From assembly GCA_019054805.1 (NCBI GenBank), contig JAHQIY010000007.1, positions 5,957,501 to 6,021,500 of the forward strand: a stretch of DNA of 64,000 nucleotides, read 5' to 3'. A program made the position numbers and the translations under genes. Under the pieces are notes generated by a model, which searched no databases, was not told where the DNA came from, and was given only the letters and a program-made list of their open reading frames with translations. Source of the stretch: Brachionus manjavacas (Eukaryota > Rotifera > Eurotatoria > Ploima > Brachionidae). Positions 12,371 to 24,692 of the stretch are shown here, one piece after another (position 1 is the stretch's first letter; each line of letters opens with the position of its first letter).

Positions 12371-13933
12371 AATTGTTGGTTAGACATTTTTGAAAAATTT
12401 TTGAATTTTTGAAATTTTGAAAAAAAGTATCCACAAAAAAAAACTCTCACAAGAGATAATTAAATTAAATCAAGAGATAATTTCAACTGTTCATTAATTA
12501 AGTAAAGAGCTATATTCATCATAATCATACTCATCATCAGTAAATTTAGTGACAAAAAAACTCAGGATACATAAATATTTATTATTAGAGACAGTTGATT
12601 AATCAAATTAATCGAATAAATAATATTATAAACAGAAAAAATAAAATAATATATTTTATTAAGTGATCGTTTAAGTAATGTAAGAGATCGATTAATAATA
12701 CCCCTTTTTCTTTTAACGTAAAATTATACTCATCTTTATTAAAAAATCAAAATTTCTCTGGAAAATAAACATAAAAGTTACGAAAAAGTATAATAAAGCT
12801 AATCAATATTGTCTTAGTGTTTATTAATAGCCAAATTTATTTATTTTTTAAGTATAAAATTATTGATATTGAAATAAAAACAGTTGATTTAAAAAATAGA
12901 AGATTTGTGAGAGTTGTGTCATTTTTGAATATTAATTTTATTTAAATCAATATTTTGAAAGTTTATGCATTTTTTTTAATTTTTACTAAATCTGTTGTTT
13001 AAAAAATCTTTCGCGAATGACCCAAATCACTTAAAAAAATAAAGCAAAAATAATTTCTAAGGTGACTACGGAGTTGACTATAACTTTAATTTATTGAACA
13101 ATAAAAAGAAATTTCACTGAAACTTATTTTAAAACTGAACTCTTTTCTACTTTTCTTAGGAATAAATCAACTTCAAGTTTATTTATTTTTGAGTTAATTC
13201 AATCTTATGTGTAAGCTTAAATTTAGCCAGCCTTTTATCAATTTTAGCCAAAAATTAATCTCAACTCCAAAATAATTTAATTTTTATAAATTATTCAAAA
13301 ATTTTAATAAAAATTTAATAATTAGAATTGATTTTTCTTTTTCGTTTTTGTCTAGAATAAAGACTAAAATTGATGAAAGCATAGCAAAATTTATTGCTAA
13401 AAAAAATTTAAATTTTTAACTTTTTTAAGTAAATAACTCGAAAAGAGTAGCATGAGCAATGGGTTATTCAAAAGCTTTCATTTATTTCCCATCTAAAATT
13501 TTTTACTGATTAATATCTTTATTTTTTTTTTTTTTAATAAAATTGATCTTTAATTATTAAAAATCTCTGTTTGAAAATCCGCCTAAAGGTAGCAAAATTA
13601 TTTTTTGTAAAAGTTCAAGGTATTGATTCGGATTTTATTTTTACTTCAGAAAAAAGTCTTTCTAGTTAAAGATTAAACAAATCATGTTTATAAAATTTAG
13701 TCATCTATTTTTAAAATATTGATAAGAATTATTTTTTTCTTAAATATAAAACTAAAAATTATGAAATTTACATTTGATCATGGACTTAAAAAGATCAAAT
13801 AAAAGCTTAAAAAATATTTTTAAAAATTAAAATTTTTTTGAATGTTTTTCATTTTTTTTTAAATTAAACTCAGCCTTCAATTTACAGCAATAGCAGGACT
13901 TTTTTGTGGTGCAAGAAAAAAAAAAAAACTCAC

Positions 13934-14305
13934 CCATAATTTTGTGTCGAAAAAATAAGCCTCGTAAAATTTGAGAATATTTTTGTGATTGCATTCTGAT
14001 AAGATATCAATTTCGATCATATAATCATCTAGCTCTTCTTCTGTACATTTCTCTACAATTTTGGCTGCAGCCGATACACCAGATTGCTTGTTGCGGACCT
14101 TGTACACTTTTCCGAACGCTCCGTCACCTATTTCGTTCACAATTTCCCAAGTAAGGGTAGGATCTTTGTCGGTGACTAAGTTTGCGTGTTTTTTCTTGGA
14201 CGATTGACTGTTTTTTGAGTTGATGAACGGCGACAAAAAACTCGACGTATTGCCGTTGCCGTTGGCGAACGGAAATTTTTTTTTCAATTTGTCCAAAAAT
14301 GCCAT
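13934..14305 (-). CDS. SLK: SLK/STK10-like kinase (gene 1), exon 1: kinase N-lobe
   Basis: First coding exon, 124 codons from the ATG at 14305. It opens with MAFLDKLKKKF, resembling the basic N-terminus of SLK/LOK proteins, then a Ser/Asn-rich stretch. The N-lobe follows: WEIVNEIGDGAFGKVYK (Gly-rich loop 60-67), AAAKIVEK (Lys82), and EELDDYMIEIDIL (alpha-C, Glu98), which is nearly identical to the family consensus. The exon ends after KLW at a consensus donor, TGG|GTGAGT (13934/13933), phase 0. The same intron position occurs in gene 2. The ORF reading on past the donor is intronic. Confidence 0.94.
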
Positions 14306-17300
14306 TTTTAATCAAAGACCATTTTGTTCGCCTACACGGATCGGATTTAGGAAACTATTTCGAACAAACTCTCTCTTAATAGAAATAAAAATTTTAAAAT
14401 ATTTGATTGACCTGTATTCTAAATAAATTTAAAGAGACAGGCCAACGAAGAGTAAGTTTAAATTATTTTAATTTATCATCTCCAAAAATGATAAATAGAA
14501 AAAAAATACTAAGCAAAAATGTAACAAAATATAGGTGATTTATGAGTTTTTTTTTAGATACAATGTTTGATATTCTACGTGCAACATTAATTGGATTTCT
14601 TGCTCTCAAGCTCTCTTTATCTCGGTGTGCACAGACGACCACCACAACTAGGATATGAGCTTGACCTAAATAGCTCTAGAACATCTTCGAGTTTTTTGTT
14701 GCGATTCTAGAGTTAAAACAATTAATTAATAAAATTGAAATTTTGCAATTAGAATCTCTTTTAAATTTATTTTTTCTCAACAAAATTTTAATAAACCGGT
14801 AATTTTTTATGATCATCCAGAGCTCTTTTCATTATTAAAAAAAAAAAAACATTATTCTAAATCGAAGTTGTTCTCCCTCCTCACGCTCTATTGTGTCGAT
14901 TTTGTGAATGCAATTACCTTCAGTTTTTTTATTTCAAAATTTAAAATTAGACTTAAAAATCAGATATAACTTTACAATCATAATTTCAATTGAATCTGTA
15001 GCTTGCTAATTCGGAGGGTTTTAAGTCCTGAAAGAAAAAAAATTTTAATTTCGAAATTATGAATTAAAAAAATCATTTTTCAAGATTTTTGTCATCAAAA
15101 AAATTTAAGAAATTTTTCAGTTTATTTAGAGACAATTTATTTTTAAAAAATTTTTTCGACAAAGTCTTTCTGAATCTACAACCTCATAGCTCTTAAATTT
15201 ATTTTAATAGTCCTTTTTTAAGTTGTTTTTATTTTATTAAAACAAAAAATTTGGTTTGTATGTATTCCAACATTTAAGGAGAAGAAAAATTAAGAAATGA
15301 TAAATTGATTGAAAAATTTTAAAAATCCCTAAATTTATAAACATTTGTTCAAATTTAGGCTGAAAAATAAGCCCCGGGCTACTGCCTAAAAAATTTTTTA
15401 AATAAATAAATTTGAAAAGAATATCAATTTTTTTTCCCAAAAGACCCTCTCTTATTTTCAAACAGTCTTTAAAAAATTAAAATAACGCGAAGTTTGGAGC
15501 AAAATATTTAGAAGGATAGATCGAATATTGAAAGAAAAAAAATTAATTTTTTTACTTTTTTTTTTGATTTTTACTTTTTATTAAAAATTTAAAAATTATC
15601 AATTCATTTTCTAATTTTTTAATTATTTTTCTTTGCTTTAATTTTTTTGCTCCAAAATTCACCACCGTATGATTTTATGGATTCATTTATAAATTAATTT
15701 TCATTATTAACAGTAAGTGATCAAACAGAATAAGATCCTTAACACTTTCTTTCCGAATGCAATGCCGGAATCTATAATCGCTTCAGATCCGGCATTTTTC
15801 AATATTTTAAAAAATTCTTTTTCTGTGAATTTGAAAAAAAAATAGCCAACTTTTTTAAATTAATAAAACAATATTAAATATATGATAATCATGATTTTTT
15901 AAAACGGATGATTAGCACGATTTTAGTCTTTTTATTTAATTGAATTAGTCGATTCTGAAGATGTAATAAAAAAAACTCTGATAAGATAAACTTTAATTTT
16001 TTAATCTTAAGATCATAAGATTAAATTTAAATATTGCCTAATTTTAATTTTTTTTTAGTATCTTTTAATTCTTTTTTCACCGTTTAACTTATAGTTTTAT
16101 TTTATAAACTTATAGAATTAGTTAATTTTTATTTCTTAGAGTAAAAAAAGAATAGGGCAGTAAATATAGACAAAACATAATATGAAAATAAAAAAATAAA
16201 AAAAAACACAGCAAATAATTAAAAAACTTAAAATAAAAAAAACTTAAAAATACCTACCTATTTAACCATATAGACAAAAAAAAGTGATTTTTAAGCGATT
16301 TTTGTTTTTTTTAAGTAAATTTTTTTTACTTTTGAATTATATAAATATTGAAAATTTACGTTCAGAAATTTCCCAAATTTGGTCAATTTATTTTTCTAGT
16401 ATTTTTCGATATTTAATTAAAAATCTAATTCTATAACACGTCTTTCTGTATTTTGCTCGCTTCCTAAGAACAAAAATGTTTTTAATAAATTTATTTTTAA
16501 TGATATTATAATCGAAAAAAGTGAGTTTCATGTAATTACTGTTATAATTCTATAAAGCAGAACCTGGATAAAGTTAGTTTTTAAGGCTCAAGCATTAAAA
16601 GGTACTTTTAAAAAAATTTGATAAAATGAGTTCAACTTGTCTAAATAATGGCTAAAAATTACCATTAAAATAGTTTATTATGCTTAAACTTAAAATTTAT
16701 TTTTTAAATCATATTAATTTATTTTTTTAAACAAAATTTTTTCTTACATTTTTTCATTATATTCTATTTAGAGGATAGTCAATTAAATAAAATAATAGGA
16801 GATAGTGAAACAAGTTTAGTAGAGACAAAAAATTTATTTACGTAAAAAATTAAAAAAATACCAAAAATAAGTTAGTTTTCGTTATTTACTGAATTGAACG
16901 TAATTAATAAAAGTAACTAGGAAATTTTGGAAATTAATTTTTTTTATCATAATTTACTAAGCTTACGGTAAATTTGGAAAATTGAAGCCTATGATCAAAT
17001 CCTCATGATCATGCTCAACGATTATCTTAAAAAAAGATTCTTAAAGAATTTTAAATTTAAAAATTTAAATACACAGATGCACTTTCATGTGTTACAAACT
17101 ATGCATAACCATATCATGGCATCGTGCATAATTCTGCATGCATAAAATTTTCGCAGAGATTATAATTTTAAAACTGCATATTTACTTTAAAATTTGCTTC
17201 TGCAGTAAAATTTAAGAACGAAAATATTCAATTAACCTTTTTTGTGATAATTTTGAGCATTATCATGAAAATTTGATCATAAACTTCAATTTGCCGTTCT

Positions 17301-17619
17301 GACAATTTGTAAAATGACAACAAGGCAACAAAATTACTTGGCAAATACAAAAATTATCTTTAATTGCCAAAAATAAGAATGTTGGTATTTGTCTTGCCAA
17401 ATGTTTATGTGCCAAAGTTCAATTTTTTTTATTTAATTATTGATTTTTTTAGAATTTATTTTTTTCTAAATATTAAGCAAAAAAATTTTTAATAATTTAA
17501 TAATTTTTTAATTACAATTTTACATTGAAAAATCTTACGGTATTACACTCAGTTGTACACTCGCCAACAAAAAAGAATTTAAGAAATTTACTGTGTCCAA
17601 CATGATGCACTCGGACTGC
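14306..17619. other. Intergenic AT-rich region upstream of kinase gene 1
   Basis: Should include the promoter and 5' UTR of gene 1, although no TATA box can be told apart in this base composition. Short ORFs here have no recognisable motifs. A TTAACACTTTCTTTCCGAAT tract at 15740-15760 resembles a lone piggyBac-type end, but no partner was found. Confidence 0.4.
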
Positions 17620-18060
17620 TTTATTATTATTATTTTTATTATTATTATTGTTGAGCTACGGTAAGTTGAATTACTTACTGAGCGTATTTTAGAGGAATAA
17701 GTTTATTCCTTTCGCTATGGTTGCTTTTTGTGCTGTAGTAAACTTATCGTACCGCTCTTTAAAACCATTTACAGTTTTACATTTTAATTATTTCGTTACT
17801 TAGCTTGTTCCGTCTGTAACTCTGTTCGCAAAGAATGTTTCGCGCTTCTTGAAATTTCTAACAAACTCTTTTTCTAAACGTATACTCACTCTTCTCCTCT
17901 GTAATACTGCATTTACTGGTCCCAAATTTTGCACGTCATTCCTATTACATCTTATGCTCATTGAAGATAGGTCATTTTTATTAAAATTTTTATAAATTTT
18001 AAACATTTGAATCATATCTCCTCTTTTTCTTCTTTCTTCCAGAAAACTGAGACCTAAAGA
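17620..18060 (-). mobile_element. CR1/jockey-like LINE 3' end
   Basis: The minus strand encodes LGLSFLEERRKRGDMIQMFKI (with GDMIQMFK near 18000-18025) and RLEKEFVRNFKKRETFFANR, followed past a stop by NGFKERYDK. This is the usual C-terminus of CR1/jockey-type polymerases (compare RLRGDLIQMYKLVN at 57377-57802). The 3' end at 17625-17655 is a TAA/TTA microsatellite, typical of these LINEs. 5'-truncated, non-functional. Confidence 0.75.
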
Positions 18061-20329
18061 CCTAAATTTATTTAGACCTAAATTAAATGGGTCTATTGCG
18101 TTATGTGATCACTGGTTCACATAAAAGGTGAACCAACTTACCCAACCTAAATAGGTGATCAGTTGTGTTCACTTTTTAGGTGAACCAAAAATATGTGTAC
18201 TAATTAATTAAATTTTTTTTTCAAAATGATCACCTAAATTAAATTGTGTCCACCTAAAATGATACTTACCAAAAAAATTATGACAAAGTAAATAAAAATT
18301 TGATTTTTCAAAATTTTAGCTTTAATAAATAGTCATCTTATTTTAAAAAAATTCCAAAACTTTAGATGAAAGTTTGAAAAATGTCAAAATATCTGATGTT
18401 AAGCGTCAGGCTTTAACTATTGAAAAAAAATTTTCTTCATCTACAGAAGAAATTGTAAAAATGACTTTAAATAACAAAAAAGAACCTACAAAATGTGATT
18501 TTTGTGGAAATTATTTTGAAAAAAATGGTCTCAAGAGACCCGGTTTTAACACCAAACCTATTAATTATGTATGATAAAAGTATGTGAAGTCTCAAATAGT
18601 AAAAGACTGGATCATTTGAATACTGTGGTATTTGAGAGCTTATTTTTGGTCAATATATTAAAAAAATTTACCTCAAGCAAAAAAGCTTGTCATAACACTG
18701 ATCTATTTAAACAAACAATTTATTTTTTAATTTTTATGATCACAAACGTGACCAAGTCAACTGAAGCTGAGAAATATTTTCTCAATTTGCTATTAATTTA
18801 TGGGTGTCATGTGCTTTTAGTCAAGATAAAAAAAATAGACAAATTATTTAGTTTGTGATTAGTATTTAATGAATACTGGGAAAAAAAAGATAAAAATGAA
18901 TGTTTACTTAATTTTTTCTTAGTTTTGACATTAGAAATGTATTTCATACCAATTGCTTTGTTAAAGCTTTTGATTCGAAATAAATATTCACACTAAAATT
19001 GGATCTGAGTAAAAAAATATTTTTTTTAGAATAAAGAACGATCAGTGAAACAACGAACTATTTGAAAAAGTAGAGTAAGACCTAAAGCATTGAATAAAAG
19101 GAAAAGACTCAAGTAAAACTTTAGGAAAATATTTAACCTTATTTTTGTTGAATGAAAAATGCATAATAGAAAAAAAAATTTTTAGAATATTTTGGCCAAA
19201 TATCATTTTGGGCCTTTATCAAAACTAGCTTAAGAGGAAACTGAAAATAAAAGAAATTAGAGATTAACTTTAGTTAAACCTCTTTATTTAAGAAGCTTTT
19301 TATATTTTTATTTTATTGACATTTTGAAGATAAAACAAAATTTTTAAAATTCCAATTTTTCAAATTGTCTTAATGATCAAACGGGGATTAGTTTAATAGA
19401 AAATTTTGGATAAAAAATTATCGCAAAACTAAATAATCTTTTATAAGTTATGTGACATTGAACAAAAGTGATTAAGTTTAGTTACCTATTGCCCTAATTT
19501 GGGTTTATTTACCTTAATCTTTAAAAACGAAAAGATTAAGCCAACTTTAAAAATTACAAACACAGCTAAAGTAGAAAAATTTTAATTCAATTAAATGCCT
19601 TAGAAAATAATTTAGAAATTTCTTTTTCGAAAATTTTGAAATTATACACTTGTAATTATGTTCTAATTTCAATTAGCTAAAAACTTAGTTGTTTTGAAAT
19701 CATTTTATGAATTGAGCTTTTAAATCATTTAAAATTAGATTGCCTAAATGAGTTAAACAAAATTAAACAAGTATTATATGGACTAATTTGTATACAATTT
19801 GAGGCTTTAAATAAATAAAAGAACAACTTTATTGTTTTTTTTGTGTTTAAAAATTTTAATGTAAATAAAAAGTGATTCTTTTTTTGTAAAGATTTTTTCT
19901 TTCAATTTAACTTTAATTTAAGTGCTTTAAACTCTTAAAAAATTGAACAGCATTTTTTTGGGAACGACTAGGAAGACTTTTTTTGTGTCATCAAAATAAT
20001 TTATTGTGATTGAATCATAAACAATGTAGACAAAAAATTTGAAAAAAAGTCATGGAAAATAATTTCAAAATATTGTCAAAATTGGCACAAATATTAAATA
20101 CAAAAAAATGAATATTTTTAATACATTTTTAATTATATTATTGATTTAAAATGTGTTCTGCAGATGCGGCAAGTATTGTTCTAGATGAGTCCGCAGAATG
20201 CACTTTGTTTGAAAATTTTCAGACTCGAGATTAAATTGCACTCATTTTGCATTTGAATGAAAAATTTTAGATTACCAGAAAAATATTTATAAAATTTTTT
20301 TATTTTTTTTGCATTTTTGCGCCAAATTT
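18061..20329. other. Intergenic AT-rich region between kinase genes 1 and 2
   Basis: At 18070-18260 GGTGAACC and GATCACC motifs recur several times in both orientations. At 18374-18574 a 66-codon plus-strand ORF contains KCDFCGNYFEKNGLK, a zinc-finger-like C-x2-C tract; the sequence after it is full of stops, so it is probably a dead element. Nothing else was recognised. Confidence 0.35.
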
Positions 20330-20704
20330 TCATTCGGAAAATAAATCTTTGAAAACACTGAGAATAATTTCCGGTATAGATGGCGATTCGTAATCGGAAT
20401 TTAAAACCTGATCCAAAATTTCTAAGTATACATTTTCACTTAATTCATTTACATCAATTTTCCAGTTGGCCTTAGCTATTTCATTGTCAACCAGATTGTC
20501 ATTTGTATTTTCATTCTTTTCTTTTGTTAAATTATCATCTTTCTCCGTTTGTTCATTTGAAATCAGTGCCTGTTTAGCTGAAAGGTATCCTTTCTCTGAT
20601 TCACTCGATGACTTAATCGAATCATCATCCAATTTTAGTTTATGTTCCTTAATCAAAGTTAATAATTCAGATTTGCACAATTCGTGATCTTGAAGAAAGC
20701 TATG
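20330..20704 (-). CDS. SLK-like kinase paralogue (gene 2), exon 3: C-terminal tail
   Basis: Last exon, 124 codons and a TGA at 20330-20332. Acceptor TTTAG|CATAGC at 20705/20704, phase 0, giving LLK|HSFLQDHELCKSELL, equivalent to LLKHPF in gene 1. The tail is acidic and polar. It ends with ENVYLEILDQVLNSDYES, then PSIPEIILSVFKDLFSE, and a stop. This resembles a linker patch of gene 1 (EEICDEV...[16 protein letters not shown]), so the protein stops just after that patch and has no coiled coil. Confidence 0.85.
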   Translation of the reverse strand, partial: HSFLQDHELCKSELLTLIKEHKLKLDDDSIKSSSESEKGYLSAKQALISNEQTEKDDNLTKEKNENTNDNLVDNEIAKANWKIDVNELSENVYLEILDQVLNSDYESPSIPEIILSVFKDLFSE

Positions 20705-20754
20705 CTAAATAAAAAAAATAATAAAACTAAAAAAATTTGAACAGAAAAATTTAC

Positions 20755-21306
20755 TTTTAACAATTCTTTGGCACATGGCCGCTTATTGGGATCCTTTTCC
20801 AAACATTTTTGAACAAAATCCTTAAAGTCGGGACTCCATCTGCCGCTTGATTTTAGACTCGGAGGTTCTGATTTTAGAATTTTAATCAGCACTCTATTGG
20901 GACTGATTAAATTATTTGGAGGTTCTTTCTCGGCCAATTCTATGCATGTTATACCCAAGGCCCAAATATCAATCTTGTAATCATAAGATAACTGCTGATC
21001 GGTTTCGCATCGAATAAGTTCTGGTGACATCCAAAATGTAGTGCCAATAAAAGTATTTCTGCGCTCTAATTTGTTTTTATTCTTGGCAGAGACACCAAAA
21101 TCTGCCAATTTGACGTCCCCATTTTCGCTTAAAAGAATGTTTCCGGCTTTCATGTCCCGGTGAATGACAAAACAATTTTCGTGCAAATAGGCAAGACCCT
21201 CGACAGTTTCTTTTATTACATATTTTATCATTTTTTCATTTAAACTTTTGTCCAGATTACACATCATAAGATCTATAGCACCAACTGAACAGAATTCCAA
21301 TAAAAT
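20755..21306 (-). CDS. SLK-like kinase paralogue (gene 2), exon 2: kinase C-lobe
   Basis: 184 codons, phase 0 at both ends. Acceptor CTAAG|ATTTTATTGGAA (21307/21306) gives KLW|ILLEFCSVGAID. Motifs: [12 protein letters not shown] (Asp193 of the full protein), DFGVSAKN (Asp211), [28 protein letters not shown]. The exon ends at KELLK before GTAAAT (20755/20754); the following intron is only 50 bp. All catalytic residues are present, so an active kinase is expected. Total protein about 450 aa against about 1098 aa in gene 1: the long linker and coiled coil are absent. Confidence 0.92.
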
Positions 21307-21793
21307 CTTAGAAAGATTTCAAAATTTAAGATTAAAAATTTTGCAATTTTGTTCCTATTTCTTCAGAAATAGTTCTGTGAATGAAATATTGTGCAACTCA
21401 GCTGAAGCAACTGACAAAGTCTGATACTGATGTTCCAAATCTATGCAAAACGCACTACACTCGAAGCCATTTAAATAATAAAAGTGTACCAGATTTGAAA
21501 ATTAATGCAGCTAAGTCCGTTGCACCATGCTTCATTTACAGAACTAAATTTGAACCTATTCTTATGTATCGAATTTCTCACAATCAGATTAAATATTTTT
21601 AGTTTTAAATGAAACAAGGTTTTACCTGATGCTCCGCTGCCAGAATAAAAAAAATAAAAGAAAAAGAAATTGGTGTTGTTTATTTAATTGATTGATATAT
21701 TTTTATTTATTATTTTGAAAAATTTTTATTAAAAATTGATTTTTAAAATTTTTTCATAAGTGTTGATCAAATGATTTAATAAATATTTCTGTA

Positions 21794-22102
21794 CAGTATG
21801 TCACAAAAAGTTAGAATCAAACTTTTTTTTCTATTTGATTATTTTTTTGTTCATTATTTCATTAACTCGGCTATTTCTCTTTCAGTCTTTGTCTGATTTT
21901 TGAAAAAAAAAGGAATTTGCCATCTCTGTTGATCAGTTATTTTATTTTTACCCATTTTTTCTCTATTTTGTCAGATTTTTAGGTAGTCTTACTTTAAAAA
22001 AGCTATTATTTGAAAAAAATTCATAGTTAACGATTTTTTTAATTGCAAAGAAACAAAATTTTAATTTTTTTCAACTTGATTCTAACTTTTTGTGACATAC
22101 TG
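21794..22102. mobile_element. Tc1/mariner-type MITE with perfect TIRs
   Basis: 309 bp flanked by TA at 21792-21793 and 22103-22104. The first 27 bases, beginning CAGTATGTCACAAAAAGTTA, are repeated exactly and inverted at the right end. CAGT starts and TA target duplication are the Tc1/mariner signature. There is no coding sequence. Perfect TIRs suggest it is recent compared with its neighbours. Confidence 0.85.
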
Positions 22103-23076
22103 TACAAACAACATTTCCTGTACGAAAAACTTGAATTAATGAATTTCAATGAATTTAATTGTTTTTTTCTTTTCTTAATTTTTTAATTAAAATTTATTTT
22201 TAAGTTGTAAAAAAATTAATATATATATATTATGTAATCTAAAAAAATGGATTAAGGCAATTTTAAAAGCACTATATTCAAATATTAAAGTTAGTTATCG
22301 TAAGTAAATGCATGTAAATTTTACTTTTTTTCACACATTTGGGTTTTAAATATTAAGATTTATAATACAGTCAATTCTCGATTTTGTTACAGCTCTGTGT
22401 AACTATAAAAAAATGTCAAAATTTATGTAAAGGAGTTCCACTCTTCAGATGTCTTAGATAAGTTGTACAAACTGTAAATACCATAATCTAGTTTTACCCT
22501 TTAATATTATTACCAAGCTAATCCACACTAAAAAAAATAAAATAATAAAAAAAAATGATAAAAGACAAAACTCAGAAAAAATAATTAAATTATTTTTTCT
22601 CATTACTTATCTCTTTCCCCTCTCCTCTTTGAACCAAAAAATGTAGGTTGTATGAGGCCTCGCTTCGGAACAACCTTGAGAGATCATCTCTCTAAAATTA
22701 TCTATCTATCTCTGAAAGTCACAATTTCAAAAGAAATTTATTTTCAGTCTTTTTACAAAAATCAAATACCTATTGCATTAATTCTAAACAAAAATAAACA
22801 ATTTTCTAATTAAAAACTAATTTTTTTTGAACCATCTTAGTTTTTCAATTAAAAATTCTTCTTGAGAACCACTTTGGGTCGCAAATAATTTTTAAGTATT
22901 TACACATTCAAGGTAATCAAATTTATTTATTAAATATGTCAGCAGAGTCTGTATTAGCTATTAATTCACGTAATTTTACCAGCCAACTTAAGACAACTTC
23001 AGGCTCAAAAGCACCGGCCTCACCGTGAATTGTTTAAAAAAAAAATTTTTTTCGCGTAGCAAAATTAGTCAATAAC

Positions 23077-23561
23077 TAGTGTTGGGATCCTTACAAGCGG
23101 ACACTTAACCGGCCGAAATTTTTAGAAACCTTGATCGTCTCCGCATTAGCCGGACACCCTTTAAGCGGGCGGTCTATTTTTTGGACCGCCAAATTAAACG
23201 GTCTAAAATATACGGGCGGCCAAAAAACCGGCTAACTTTTTGGCGGTCACTAAAATTTTTGTAAAATTTTGAAAAATAAAAAAAATCTTAAAAAACTTTT
23301 TAATTAAAATAAATAAAGAAATTTTTTTTATCATTTTAATTAGTTTTTTTTTTAAATTAAAAACTTTATTTCGAAAAAAATTCAATTTAAGTGGCCAAAA
23401 TTTTGACCGTCCGTATTTTTGGGCGGGTTTTTTGGCCGCCCGTATATTACAGACAGTTTATTTTGTCGGTCCAAAAATTTGACCGCCAAGCTGACCGGCC
23501 AAATGATCGCAAAAAACCGTCCGTGTTTTGGACCGGTTTGTCTTGACCGTATCCAACACTA
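23077..23561. mobile_element. hAT-like non-autonomous element, copy 1
   Basis: 485 bp starting TAGTGTTGGGAT and ending in the inverse of TAGTGTTGGATAC. The 8-bp flanks TCAATAAC and TCAACAGC agree at 6 of 8 positions, compatible with a hAT-type 8-bp duplication. The interior is rich in inverted GGCCGG, GGCGGTC and GACCGCC motifs. A second copy lies at 53661-54037. The short ORF at 23419-23706 is carried by the repeat and is not a gene. Confidence 0.65.
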
Positions 23562-23967
23562 TCAACAGCCATTGCTAGCTGTGAAATTCGTAATACCAGA
23601 CAGTGAAGCTATTTCAATAGCTTTTGCACTGAACAATTCAGTATTTTTAGGAGTACCAGCAATGTTAAAGTTTTGGACGAAATTTTTTAGGCCTTTGTCA
23701 ATTTGACTTAGTTATAAAGTCGTTTTTAAAGTTTTTTTAAAAGAACTATTACTGGCTTTCGAATTATAACTTTCTAAAATATTTTTCCATTTTGATTAAT
23801 ACATACAACATTTGTGTGACTTTTAAGACAAAATTTCAATGCAATCAAATCATAAGATTGACCTTCATCTAATTCGTCTAGTAAATTTTTTTTGGTTAAA
23901 ATGTCATAATTTTAAGATTAAAAATTAAAGTCATAAACATTAAAAAATTACATAATTATCATGTATA

Positions 23968-24272
23968 ATTCAGAATAAATTTATTAAGATCTCTCTTTGC
24001 GTCTAATTAACCGGATTCCCTAAACCGGGGCTGCGCCCCAGACCCCATTCAATCCCCAGTTTGTTCAAACAAAATTAACCCTGAAATTAACCCTAATTTG
24101 ACAAAGCTCAAGACGCTTAGCGTCGCCTTTCGCTTAGTCAAACTATGGTTAATTTAAGGGTTAATTTTCTTTAACTAAAATTCTACCGGAAATTATTTGA
24201 AAATTTAACAATCATTTAATAGTTGAATAATCGAATAATTGGTAAATATCGAATTTTGTTCATGACTGAAGA
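23968..24272. mobile_element. MITE copy 2, carrying a 100-bp fold-back insertion
   Basis: Same sequence as 11521-11727, with the left terminal repeat missing. After CAAACAAAATT it is interrupted at 24077-24176 by a fold-back sequence: AACCCTGAAATTAACCCTAA is inverted as TTAATTTAAGGGTT, with a GACGCTTAGCGTC palindrome between. AAAATT occurs on both sides (24071-24076 and 24177-24182), and the uninterrupted copy at 11.6 kb has it once. Confidence 0.75.
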
Positions 24273-24692
24273 AAAGTTATTCTTTAAAAAATTCTTCAAA
24301 ACTTTAATCAAAAGTTTTAGATAAATCATGTTGTTCAATATTTCAAAAATTTATTTTCTGTCCTAAGGAAAAAAATTATCTCGAATAAAATTTTAAATTA
24401 AAAATTAATATAAATTAAAATATTTACCTTAAAAAATTATGGTTATTTACCCAGCCAAAAAAGATTATAAATTCATTAATTTGGTGCTTTTTAATAGTAA
24501 AATAAAGAATTTTTTGAAAATTTAATAATTGAAATTAGAAAAAAGAAAGACATCGATTTTAAATGCATAAATTTTTAAATACGTAATTATTCGAATTTAG
24601 TGACATGTTACTAAATCAAATAATGACATGTCAATAAGAAATGATCACTAGTTTTTAAAATAGGAATGTTCAATTTTAATGATATGTCTTAA

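Noticed and set aside
14463-14645. 60-codon minus-strand ORF just upstream of kinase gene 1
   Set aside because: No recognisable domain; more likely 5' flanking sequence.
17090-17420. Repeats of CATGATCATG, TGCATGCATAA and TTGCCAAAT motifs
   Set aside because: Short palindromes of this kind are expected in such AT-rich DNA and do not pair into a larger structure.
23419-23706. 95-codon ORF with high GC
   Set aside because: It starts in a hAT-like repeat and runs out of it; the second repeat copy at 53661 does not keep the frame.
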